From: CAVURW01 sp963743595
GTDB taxonomy: Bacteria; Verrucomicrobiota; Verrucomicrobiia; Methylacidiphilales; UBA1321
Direction of reading: 5' to 3'
DNA length: 20,745 nucleotides
Assembly: GCA_963743595.1 (NCBI GenBank)
Contig: CAVURW010000263.1
Coordinates: 1 to 20,745, forward strand
The position numbers were made by a program, and so were the translations under genes. How positions within the stretch are numbered: position 1 is the first letter of the stretch; the number at the start of each line of letters is the position of its first letter. This document shows, in pieces, positions 1 to 6,467 of this stretch. Below the pieces are notes generated by a model. It did no database searches. It was not told the DNA's origin and saw nothing but the letters and a program-made list of their open reading frames with translations.

Positions 1-516
1 ATCGGCGACGATAAAATGGTGCTTGAAGCGGTGACATTTGAGGGTTACGCGCCGCATAAAGTCGCGGTCATCGTGGAAGTGCTCACCGATAACCAGAACC
101 GGACCGCTCCTGAAATTCGTGTTCTCTTCAAAAAAGGCCAGCTCGGCGCAGCGGGAAGCAATAAGTTTTTGTTCGATCACGTGGGTCTCATTGAGGCCTA
201 TTACGCCGATGTGAATTCAGACCTGGAAGGCGCGGCAATTGAGGCCGGCGCGAACGAAGTCGAGCCGCTTACGCACGCCAAGAACGACGATATCCCGGAA
301 GGTGTCGCCGGTGCCCGATTCATCGCCGAACGCACCGCGATTCACGCCGTCTCGAAGTGGCTCGCCGCCAATGGCTGGACCGTGGTGACGGCGGAAATGG
401 GTTACGTGCCGAAGTCGCAAGCGCACCTCCCGGACGATCACATGGCCGAAGTAGGCGAGTTTCTCCAAGCGCTGGATGATCACGACGACGTGCATCGCGT
501 TTGGGCCGCGATCTAA
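1..516 (+). CDS. YebC/PmpR-family regulator (5' end outside window)
   Basis: This is the C-terminal part of a YebC/PmpR-family protein; the reading frame is open from base 1, so the true start lies upstream. The family includes DNA-binding transcriptional regulators and, in some members, ribosome-associated translation factors. Visible family signatures are FEGYAPHKVAVIVEVLTDNQ, the NRTAPEIR stretch and the GS.KFLFDHVG segment, followed by an acidic C-terminal alpha/beta domain ending in DDHDDVHRVWAAI. Roughly 170 residues remain of a usual length near 240-250. The next gene, pdxA, begins 16 bases after its stop on the same strand, so the two are probably cotranscribed. Identification is by recognised motifs; which of the two roles applies cannot be read from the sequence. 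Confidence 0.9.
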   Translation: MGDDKMVLEAVTFEGYAPHKVAVIVEVLTDNQNRTAPEIRVLFKKGQLGAAGSNKFLFDHVGLIEAYYADVNSDLEGAAIEAGANEVEPLTHAKNDDIPEGVAGARFIAERTAIHAVSKWLAANGWTVVTAEMGYVPKSQAHLPDDHMAEVGEFLQALDDHDDVHRVWAAI

Positions 517-532
517 CGACCAAGGATTTTAG

Positions 533-1441
533 TTGAGCGACCGCAAACCGACGATTGGCATCACCTGGGGCGATCCCGCCGGAATCGGTCCTGAGGTGAT
601 CCAAAAAGCGCTTGCAGACCCTGCGTTGCCAGCACAGTTCGCTTTCGAAATAGTCGGGCGGGAAGCGGCGGAACGCTGGGCACAACTGCCGGGCGAATCG
701 ATAGGCCGCAGCACCGACCAATCGGCACGCGTGGCCCTGGATGCGCTGAATGAAGCGGTGGCGAGCTGGAAAGCGGGTCGTTTTGCCGCAATTGTCACCG
801 GGCCCGTTCAGAAGGAAACGATTGCCAAGCTCCAGCCGGGATTCATCGGGCAGACGGAGTTTTTCGCAGCTGCGTGTGGAATCGCCGCCGATGACGTGGT
901 GATGACGATGGCCGACCCCAAAATGACCGTCGCCTTGGTCACCGGTCATTGCTCGCTAAAAAGGGCACTAGAACAGATAACGCCGACTCGGATCGCCCGA
1001 GTGGCGCATGAACTGAATCGATTTCTGCAGCTGACGACGGGGCGCGATCGGCCGCGACTGGCTCTGGCGGGGCTGAATCCGCATGCAGGCGAGCACGGGA
1101 TGTTCGGGAACGAGGAGGTCACGCTACTCAAACCGGTGGCGGAGCAGCTGCGTGCCGAGGGCCTCGATCTCTCCGATCCGCAACCGCCCGACACGGTGTT
1201 TTATCACGCGCTCTCCGGCAAATTCGATGGCGTGGTCTGCCTCTACCATGACCAGGGCCTGATTCCCTTTAAACTGGTCGCGTTCAGCTCGGGAGTGAAC
1301 GTGACGCTCGGCTTGCCGCTAATCCGCACCTCACCCGATCACGGCACGGCGCTGGATATCGCAGGAAAAGGCCTCGCGGATCACCGGAGCATGCTCGCCG
1401 CGATTCAGTTGGCGTGCCGGCTAGCGCAAGATACGGTTTAA
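533..1441 (+). CDS. pdxA: 4-hydroxythreonine-4-phosphate dehydrogenase PdxA
   Basis: PdxA performs the NAD-dependent oxidation of 4-hydroxythreonine 4-phosphate in the DXP-dependent pathway to pyridoxal phosphate. The 302-residue protein carries the N-terminal GDPAGIGPE motif (residues 13-21), NPHAGE (182-187), YHDQGL (238-243) and TSPDHGTA (266-273). The three metal-ligand histidines of the family fit H139, H184 and H239, with the same spacing (45 and 55) as in the E. coli enzyme, so it looks catalytically complete though slightly shorter than the usual 330. The start is a TTG preceded by an AAGGA-like ribosome site at about 522-526; no ATG lies near the conserved N-terminus. It sits directly behind the yebC-like gene. 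Downstream the composition changes abruptly to AT-rich sequence. Confidence 0.95.
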   Translation: MSDRKPTIGITWGDPAGIGPEVIQKALADPALPAQFAFEIVGREAAERWAQLPGESIGRSTDQSARVALDALNEAVASWKAGRFAAIVTGPVQKETIAKLQPGFIGQTEFFAAACGIAADDVVMTMADPKMTVALVTGHCSLKRALEQITPTRIARVAHELNRFLQLTTGRDRPRLALAGLNPHAGEHGMFGNEEVTLLKPVAEQLRAEGLDLSDPQPPDTVFYHALSGKFDGVVCLYHDQGLIPFKLVAFSSGVNVTLGLPLIRTSPDHGTALDIAGKGLADHRSMLAAIQLACRLAQDTV

Positions 1442-1531
1442 TTATCGTATTCGGGTCAGGTGTACGTGTATTTTTTGGGCCGATCGGAGTAGACTTTGCG
1501 AAGTTTATCTCGATCCAGTGAAGGAGAGGCG

Positions 1532-2002
1532 ATGAGTTCTTTGATAATGGTGACCGTGTGGAAGCGTCCGATCCTTCTTTTGGGTCTTGCGATCCTATGG
1601 TTTTTAGTATGGCTCTGTAAATTGACGAGCATTCCCATTTCCGATCCGTCTGGCTATATGGCCTTTGTTCTTGTCCACGAATTTAAGGTCAAGGAAGCTG
1701 CTTTGGATGGATTTATCGATCGAAGAGCATTTTGCATAACTCCATTTAACGGTGTACTTGGGTTTTCAAATAGATATGTACTCTGCTTCAAGGAATCTCC
1801 TGAAGCCATTTCAACTATTTCAACATCTCACTCTGTGCGACCTCTGGCGGAAGGCGAACAAGAATTCTTGTCCAGTGATCTAGCCAAACTTCCTTATGAG
1901 TTCCATCTGAACGTTCACGAGGAGGTAGTGTACAAACCCGTTCCTGGATATAACATGTTTTATTTTCCCGCTCAACATCAATATGTCATCTGTACCGACT
2001 AG
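1532..2002 (+). CDS. Small membrane-anchored protein of unknown function
   Basis: A 156-residue protein I do not recognise. The ATG at 1532 is chosen over an upstream TTG at 1496 because an AAGGAGAGG ribosome site lies at 1521-1529. Residues 12-29 form a strongly hydrophobic segment with several tryptophans, flanked by KR before and K after, so the protein is probably a single-pass signal-anchor protein. The rest (about 125 residues) is soluble with mixed hydrophobic and polar content and no motif I can name. It is the first gene of an AT-rich island whose composition contrasts with pdxA upstream and the epimerase downstream, which suggests horizontal acquisition. Coding status is well supported by the ribosome site and length; function is unknown. 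Confidence 0.65.
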   Translation: MSSLIMVTVWKRPILLLGLAILWFLVWLCKLTSIPISDPSGYMAFVLVHEFKVKEAALDGFIDRRAFCITPFNGVLGFSNRYVLCFKESPEAISTISTSHSVRPLAEGEQEFLSSDLAKLPYEFHLNVHEEVVYKPVPGYNMFYFPAQHQYVICTD

Positions 2003-2030
2003 CAACCAGGTTGAAAGAAAAGTGTAATTT

Positions 2031-2314
2031 ATGTTAAATGTAGCTCACGCAATTACAGTATGGCTGGATTATGTTTTCACAACTATGCTTAGTGGAATGA
2101 GATCATCTAGCCTTCACTTTTTTATCTTCCTTTCTTGGGTAGCATTATCGATTAGAATTTTATAGAGGCCAAAGAATACTTAAATTCCTTTATAAGCCTG
2201 CTTCTTGGATTGTTTGTTTTTATATTTTTATCCACGACAACTTTGTGCTTGTCCAGGCTGATTAAATATGTCAGGAGTCACCAAAGAAGCAGGTATCATC
2301 ACTGGAAAAACTAA
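2031..2314 (+). pseudogene. Two-helix membrane protein gene, interrupted by a one-base frameshift
   Basis: An ATG at 2031 opens a 44-codon frame that stops at 2163-2165. The frame one base back stays open from just after a T4 run (2158-2161) to a TAA at 2312-2314. Adding one T to that run joins the two into a continuous protein of about 94 residues with a hydrophobic segment near 29-46, a second near 53-74, and a basic tail (RLIKYVRSHQRSRYHHWKN). The well-formed second helix directly after the break suggests that one gene was split by a single-base loss. No family is recognised. It could also be two chance frames in AT-rich DNA, or a sequencing error in the T run. Confidence 0.4.
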
Positions 2315-2376
2315 GCGGAGTAGCATCTCGATCTAACAATCATCCTACTCCAACTTCGATTATTACGGCCCGCCAA

Positions 2377-2769
2377 ATGACGTTTAAACTACAGCCAATA
2401 TCACGTGGATTCAAGGTTATTCTTGGCGAAGAATATTCTAACCTTGTACCCCTCGAAATGGCTCCAAATCAAATTGAAGGATGTTTATTGAAAGGGGATT
2501 GGATTGTCCTCGTGTTTGCGGTATGGAGCATTACGGATCGGGGTGCAATTCCCACGTTGAAAAAGCTTTCTGCGGAAGCATCCTTACGAGATATTCATTT
2601 TGGAATTCGACCATTTGATCATTATGAAGAGGCTAAAACGTGGTGTAATGGAGGCATAATCTCATTCGCAACCCCGGTCTGGATACTAATGAAAAATGGG
2701 ATTGTTCAAAAACAGCTGAATGGCTTAGCCAACTGCAGCGAATTAGTAGCTTGGGCTCTATCCCAGTGA
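2377..2769 (+). CDS. Unknown protein, possible thioredoxin fold without a CXXC site
   Basis: A 130-residue protein with no recognised family name. Its middle and end follow the order of thioredoxin: a buried strand WIVLVFAVW, then a helix TDRGAIPTLKKLSAEAS, a second strand, and TPVWILMKNGIVQKQLNGL, which mimics the thioredoxin cis-proline loop and the following hairpin, then a last helix SELVAWALSQ. The position after the tryptophan where CGPC would stand reads SITD, so no redox pair is present and a disulfide role is unlikely. The fold assignment is my inference from pattern, not from a search. No ribosome site precedes the ATG, and the frame is open some way upstream without a better start codon, so the N-terminus is uncertain. 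Confidence 0.55.
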   Translation: MTFKLQPISRGFKVILGEEYSNLVPLEMAPNQIEGCLLKGDWIVLVFAVWSITDRGAIPTLKKLSAEASLRDIHFGIRPFDHYEEAKTWCNGGIISFATPVWILMKNGIVQKQLNGLANCSELVAWALSQ

Positions 2770-2814
2770 CTTGAGTGTGAGGGATTAGATTCAATTTACT
2801 AGGAAATAATAGTT

Positions 2815-3337
2815 ATGCTGTACGAGCGAATTAATGAAGGAAGGATCGGCGAACTGTATCTTAGACAAAGTGAAAAAGAAATCGTAGAGGTATTGGCTGC
2901 GCCCGATGATTGGGGTGGTAGGACGCCTACCATAGGTTGTCCATTAACACCTAATTTTAAAGACTCTAGCGTCTGGGTATATCATGGGGTTTATGTGCAT
3001 CGAGCTGTCAATAGATCTATAATACAGTTAGATGTGTGGCTCGATCAATCAATCGAATGGGACCATAAATGGTTTTCTTAATGGCCTCTGCGAAGAATCC
3101 GTCAATTAACGATCTTATTTTATATTGTAAGTCAAAGGCAATCGACATTCAGCTAATCACAGATCATGATACATATTTTCATGCGATATCTTTCGATGGT
3201 TTTTTGCGCTCGACTCTGGATTTAACAAAGACACTGATCGTATTGAGGTTGCGTGTCTTTGTCGGGTATTAGATTATCGTCATCTTCCGAAAAGGTTATT
3301 AAATCGACTTCCGCCATTAAAGCTAAACGAAAGTTAG
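2815..3337 (+). pseudogene. Small unknown-family gene broken by two one-base losses in T runs
   Basis: Three consecutive frames read as one protein of about 174 residues. Frame one runs from the ATG at 2815 to a TAA at 3079-3081; frame two continues to 3272; frame three runs on to a TAG at 3335-3337. Each switch is equivalent to one missing base, and each lies at a T run: T4 at 3073-3076 and T6 at 3200-3205. Adding one T to each gives a smooth passage, KWFFLMASAKN and SFDGFFALDSGF. The N-terminus (RIGELYL, then EIVEVLAAPDDWGG, then WVYHGVYVHR) recalls a widespread bacterial family of unknown function with an LGEPDDW-like motif; that match is from memory. The gene is probably inactive unless the gaps are sequencing errors. 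Confidence 0.5.
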
Positions 3338-3361
3338 AATTAAAAAGATTTTCAATGCCCA

Positions 3362-3958
3362 ATGTTGCAGCTCCGGCTGATGACCATCAATAAAACTATG
3401 TCACTTCCTCCATTGCCTGTAGTTATGTCATATGATGACCTGGGTCTTCCTGAGTCGCTGAAAAGGGTTAAGCTAGGATACAATCATCTCACAGGTTCTA
3501 TTGTGGCGCATGTTCATCTGGGCGAGGGTAATCGCGAACAAAACAGACTTTTTATTCGCGGGATTAACGACCTAAAATACAGGCTGATAACCGACTTTGC
3601 TCCTGATATTTCGGTTGATTGCTTCATTTCATGTGAGACTGCTCCTCTGATCTATTTCGCTACAAGGAAATCTACTAGTGAAGGCTCAAACTGGGACGCA
3701 CTCTATAGGTATCATCTCGATACCAATCAACTTGCACTCGTGATGAAATGTGGCGAGCTGATTATTCCTGACCAGTACGAAAGGGGGTGGATTGTCACGC
3801 TTCACTCGCAATCCAACAGTAACCTCTATTGCACTGTAGGACTCCAACGGAAAATTGACGATGACAATAGGAGACCGGTCACATATTTCATCGCTGAGGT
3901 TTCACTCCTAACTTGCAGCGTGAAAGTTATCAGCGAACTAAGGCGTTGGGTTGTTTAA
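3362..3958 (+). CDS. Unknown soluble protein, 198 residues
   Basis: The longest intact frame of the AT-rich island; I do not recognise the family. It is a soluble, beta-rich looking protein with tryptophan/tyrosine-rich stretches such as GSNWDALYRYHLDTNQLALV and QYERGWIVTLHSQSN, a paired pattern reminiscent of repeated beta-sheet blades, but no repeat is clear enough to name. No signal peptide or membrane helix is visible. Possible starts are the ATGs at 3362, 3380, 3398 and 3425; none has a good ribosome site, so the first 20 residues are doubtful. It follows the broken gene ending at 3337 and lies 142 bases before the convergent epimerase. Length and sustained amino-acid complexity argue for a real gene. 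Confidence 0.6.
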   Translation: MLQLRLMTINKTMSLPPLPVVMSYDDLGLPESLKRVKLGYNHLTGSIVAHVHLGEGNREQNRLFIRGINDLKYRLITDFAPDISVDCFISCETAPLIYFATRKSTSEGSNWDALYRYHLDTNQLALVMKCGELIIPDQYERGWIVTLHSQSNSNLYCTVGLQRKIDDDNRRPVTYFIAEVSLLTCSVKVISELRRWVV

Positions 3959-4100
3959 CTTGAAGGGGCAATGGCAATGAGGACGTGGCTATTATGGTAA
4001 TGAAGCGCAAAGAAAGACTTGCGGTAGATCGTGGTTTTGTAATTGGTCTTGCGGGGTACCTTCGGTGCCTTGATTTATCTATTGTGCGCTCGTTACGCAG
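3959..4100. other. Island edge: no supported gene
   Basis: Between the unknown 198-residue gene and the convergent epimerase gene there are only short frames. One piece (about 4048-4090) reads GTFGALIYLLCARYAA, which resembles a membrane helix, but it can be joined to an upstream start only by assuming frameshifts, so I do not call it a gene. No terminator hairpin with a T run is evident. Confidence 0.4.
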
Positions 4101-5099
4101 CTACACGCGCTTCTGGAAGATCCAGGGATTCTCCTTTAGCCAGGCGACGGTGCGTTCCACGCCCTGCTGAATCGAGGACTGGTTGGACCAGCTTCGCTCG
4201 CGGATGCGTTTGGTTTCCAAAAAGATGAACGGGCTATCGCCGATCCAACCGCGATTACCCCCGGTCATCAGAAGCTCCGGAGTCACGCCTAAGGCCGCCG
4301 TGATCCAGCCGATGGAATCGAGCACCCGGCAATATTCTTCGGAGCCGAGATTGAAGATTTGCACGCTGCCATCGGTCGGCGTTTTGCGCTTATGTTTCTG
4401 CTCGCTACCGTCCAGCGCTTGATTTCCCACGAGCAGAAGCGCGGCAATGCAATCTTCCACCGCTAGATAAGATTTCCGTTGCGATCCATCACCCAGCACG
4501 CGGAGCTTGGTCGGATCCATTTCGAGTTGCCGGTAAAAATCGAAGATGTGTCCGTGGGTATAACGTGGGCCGAGAATCGAGACGAACCGGAAAATTTGCG
4601 CGTGAAATCCGTAGCCCTCAGCGTACGAGCTGATGAGCCCTTCGCACGCGAGTTTCGAGGCCGCGTAGAGGGAGGTCTGCACCGGCATCGGCGCATCTTC
4701 GGGTGTTGGGAATACGCTCGCTTCACCGTAGACGGAGCCGGTGGATGCAAAGGCGATTGATCGCACATTGTTCGTGCGCATCGCTTCCAGCACATTAAAG
4801 GTGCCAATCGTGTTTTGCTCTAGATCGCGCCGGGGATGATTCAGGCCGAACCGCACATCCGCGTTGGCCGCCAGATGAAAGACGCGGTCCGAGCAGGCCA
4901 TTGCAGCGGTCAGCGATTTATCGTCAAGAATATCGCCTTCAACAAATTCGAAACGCTTTTCCTTACGTGCGCCATCCAGGAATTCCATTTGGCCAGTGGA
5001 GAGATTATCGTACGCCACGACGTTATCGCCCGCCGCGAGCAGCGCATCCACCAGGTTGCTTCCAATAAATCCAGCACCACCCGTTACAAAACTTCTCAT
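4101..5099 (-). CDS. NAD-dependent nucleotide-sugar epimerase/dehydratase (extended SDR)
   Basis: A 332-residue member of the extended short-chain dehydrogenase family that includes UDP-glucose 4-epimerase (GalE-like). The Rossmann glycine motif GGAGFIG is at residues 7-13, an acidic residue at the end of the second strand is D31 (AYDNLS), the serine/threonine of the active site is in FASTGSVYG (S119-T120), and the catalytic tyrosine and lysine are Y145 and K149 (YAASK). FNLGSEE and a C-terminal substrate domain follow. Substrate cannot be read directly. Its ATG overlaps the stop of the upstream glycosyltransferase by four bases (ATGA at 5096-5099), so the pair is translated together and most likely makes and transfers a sugar for a membrane or surface glycan. 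Confidence 0.88.
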   Translation of the reverse strand: MRSFVTGGAGFIGSNLVDALLAAGDNVVAYDNLSTGQMEFLDGARKEKRFEFVEGDILDDKSLTAAMACSDRVFHLAANADVRFGLNHPRRDLEQNTIGTFNVLEAMRTNNVRSIAFASTGSVYGEASVFPTPEDAPMPVQTSLYAASKLACEGLISSYAEGYGFHAQIFRFVSILGPRYTHGHIFDFYRQLEMDPTKLRVLGDGSQRKSYLAVEDCIAALLLVGNQALDGSEQKHKRKTPTDGSVQIFNLGSEEYCRVLDSIGWITAALGVTPELLMTGGNRGWIGDSPFIFLETKRIRERSWSNQSSIQQGVERTVAWLKENPWIFQKRV

Positions 5100-6046
5100 C
5101 TGTTCTCAAATCCTTCCGCGCGATCAACAATGAACTTAGGCCGTTGCTTCACCTCATCATAAATCCGCCCGATATACTCGCCTAAAACACCGATGCTGAC
5201 CAACTGAATTCCACCCATTACCAAAATCAAAATCACCATCGTTACGTAGCCGTCGGAATAGTGTACCCCGGAGAGCTTTAAGATCAGGTAGGTGGTGGCG
5301 ATGATAAATCCGATTCCCGCGACCATAAACCCGGCCATGGTGCTTAGAGAAAGCGCGTAAGTTGAAAAACAGAAAACGCCATTGAACCCGATGCGTAGCG
5401 AGCCGAAAAACCGATTGTAATTTGTCTCGCCCGAGAAGCGTGCCGGTCGATCAAACTGCACCACCGTTTGCTTAAAGCCCACCACAGCCACCATGCCGCG
5501 TAGGAAACCGTGGCACTCCTTCAGTCGGTTCAGCTCTTCCACCACGCGGCGATTCATCAGGCGAAAATCGCCCGTGTTCGGCGGAATTTTTACATCAGCG
5601 ATTTTGTTGATGATCTTGTAGCCCACATTCGCGATCACGGTCTTAATCCACGGCTCGCCCGTGCGCGTTTTGCGCTGCGCAAGAACCACGTCGCAGCCTT
5701 TTTTCCAGAGCGCCACCATCTCCGTGACCAGCTCTGGCGGATCTTGCATGTCCACATCCATCACGATAACGGCTTCCCCGCGACTGTATGAAAGCCCGCC
5801 GAGGGTCGCCATCGGTTGGCCGAACCGACGCGAGAAGGCGAGCAATTTGATGGCGGGATCGGAGGCGCGCAATTCTAGGATCACCTCTTGCGTGCGGTCC
5901 GGCGAGGGGTCCAAGCAAAAAATGATTTCATGGCTGCGCGAGCAACTTTCCACGATCGGTTTAATCCGTTTTACAAATTCAGGGACGTTTTTCTCTTCTT
6001 TGTAAACGGGAACGACAATCGAAAGTTCCGGGCGCAATTCATTCAT
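5096..6046 (-). CDS. Family 2 membrane glycosyltransferase, DPM1/GtrB-like
   Basis: A 316-residue GT-A glycosyltransferase of the polyprenyl-phosphate type. LSIVVPVYKEEKNV (8-21) opens the nucleotide-sugar domain; FGQPMATLGG, MDVDMQDPPE (D97 and D99 as the metal-binding DxD, with D102) and the GDFRLMNRRV segment are typical of bacterial GtrB/dolichol-phosphate-mannose synthases. Two hydrophobic helices near residues 230-258 and 268-290 anchor the C-terminus in the membrane, followed by the family's YIGRIYDEVKQRPKF tail. Known members attach a sugar to undecaprenyl phosphate for later transfer to surface polymers. It is the first gene of a pair with the epimerase. The region just upstream holds the remains of a kelch gene, so its promoter must lie in or beyond those remains. 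Confidence 0.9.
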   Translation of the reverse strand: MNELRPELSIVVPVYKEEKNVPEFVKRIKPIVESCSRSHEIIFCLDPSPDRTQEVILELRASDPAIKLLAFSRRFGQPMATLGGLSYSRGEAVIVMDVDMQDPPELVTEMVALWKKGCDVVLAQRKTRTGEPWIKTVIANVGYKIINKIADVKIPPNTGDFRLMNRRVVEELNRLKECHGFLRGMVAVVGFKQTVVQFDRPARFSGETNYNRFFGSLRIGFNGVFCFSTYALSLSTMAGFMVAGIGFIIATTYLILKLSGVHYSDGYVTMVILILVMGGIQLVSIGVLGEYIGRIYDEVKQRPKFIVDRAEGFENR

Positions 6047-6068
6047 GGACCCGTGTATCTGTAACCCC

Positions 6069-6240
6069 TTAACCCCTTCTCCGACAACGGAATTGTTGAA
6101 GGAACACTTCGCAGTGCGTCGTTTCTTCTCTTTCGAACAAGAACCCGCCGATTAGTCGAACGTCCGGTGGCGTGACGACTGACGAGTTTCGGTTTGATTT
6201 GATTAACGAATTGTTTCTTTCGGAGAGTCCTATAACGATT
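6069..6240 (-). pseudogene. 3' remnant of a kelch-protein gene
   Basis: Read on the minus strand, this stretch ends LIGGFLFEREETTHCEVF followed by a short tail and a TAA at 6069-6071. The intact kelch gene at 10917-12026 ends in LIGGIIDVDNAEQTTHCEVL plus a short tail, and the DNA shares ACTTCGCAGTGCGT at the same place. A weaker match (LRK, then PKL) continues upstream to about 6240 but with a two-base frame change just before LIGG. I take it as the tail of a second kelch gene copy, whose 5' end survives at 10737-10877 on the other side of the nuclease cassette. The outer limit of homology is approximate. Confidence 0.65.
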
Positions 6241-6254
6241 GATTTTGACGATTA

Positions 6255-6467
6255 CTTTCAGCGCAAAGCTGAGAGACGTAGACGAGATATTCAAGAGCGT
6301 TGGAATGCCCGCAGACGAGTCAGAGCGCTTCGAAACACTAATGGAAGGGTCGCATCAGTGCCGACTCGACCCACAAAGTCGGAGCGTTACTAGGCGTATC
6401 CGTGGAATATCTGTGCTTTGGATGGAGAACGGTTATGCCAGCCCTTAAGCTTTTGCCTCGGAACTAA
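6255..6467 (+). pseudogene. Possible fragment of an XRE-type helix-turn-helix regulator
   Basis: One frame reads EIFKSVGMPADESERFETL (about 6276-6335). After a one-base shift near 6340 the next frame reads KGRISADSTHKVGALLGVSV followed by EYLCFG (about 6345-6420), which closely resembles the last helices of XRE-family repressor domains. The usual first helices are missing and the frame then runs to a TAA at 6465-6467 inside the tail of the nuclease gene. It could be a decayed control gene of the neighbouring cassette or a chance resemblance. The rest of the 6047-6444 interval holds the kelch remnant and nothing else I can name; an inverted repeat CCGACT/AGTCGG at 6361-6382 has no T run. Confidence 0.3.

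Noticed and set aside
320..949. Minus-strand frame of 209 codons across the yebC/pdxA junction
   Set aside because: It is antisense to two well-identified genes and is rich in arginine and histidine, as expected of a shadow frame.
3985..4228. Two overlapping plus-strand frames at the island edge
   Set aside because: They run into the 3' end of the epimerase gene and need frameshifts to make one sensible membrane protein.
6361..6382. Inverted repeat CCGACT/AGTCGG as a terminator for the nuclease operon
   Set aside because: The stem is only six pairs with a ten-base loop and has no T run on the minus strand.
6172..6393. A 73-codon plus-strand gene starting with GTG
   Set aside because: It overlaps the kelch remnant, is unusually arginine-rich and has no ribosome site.
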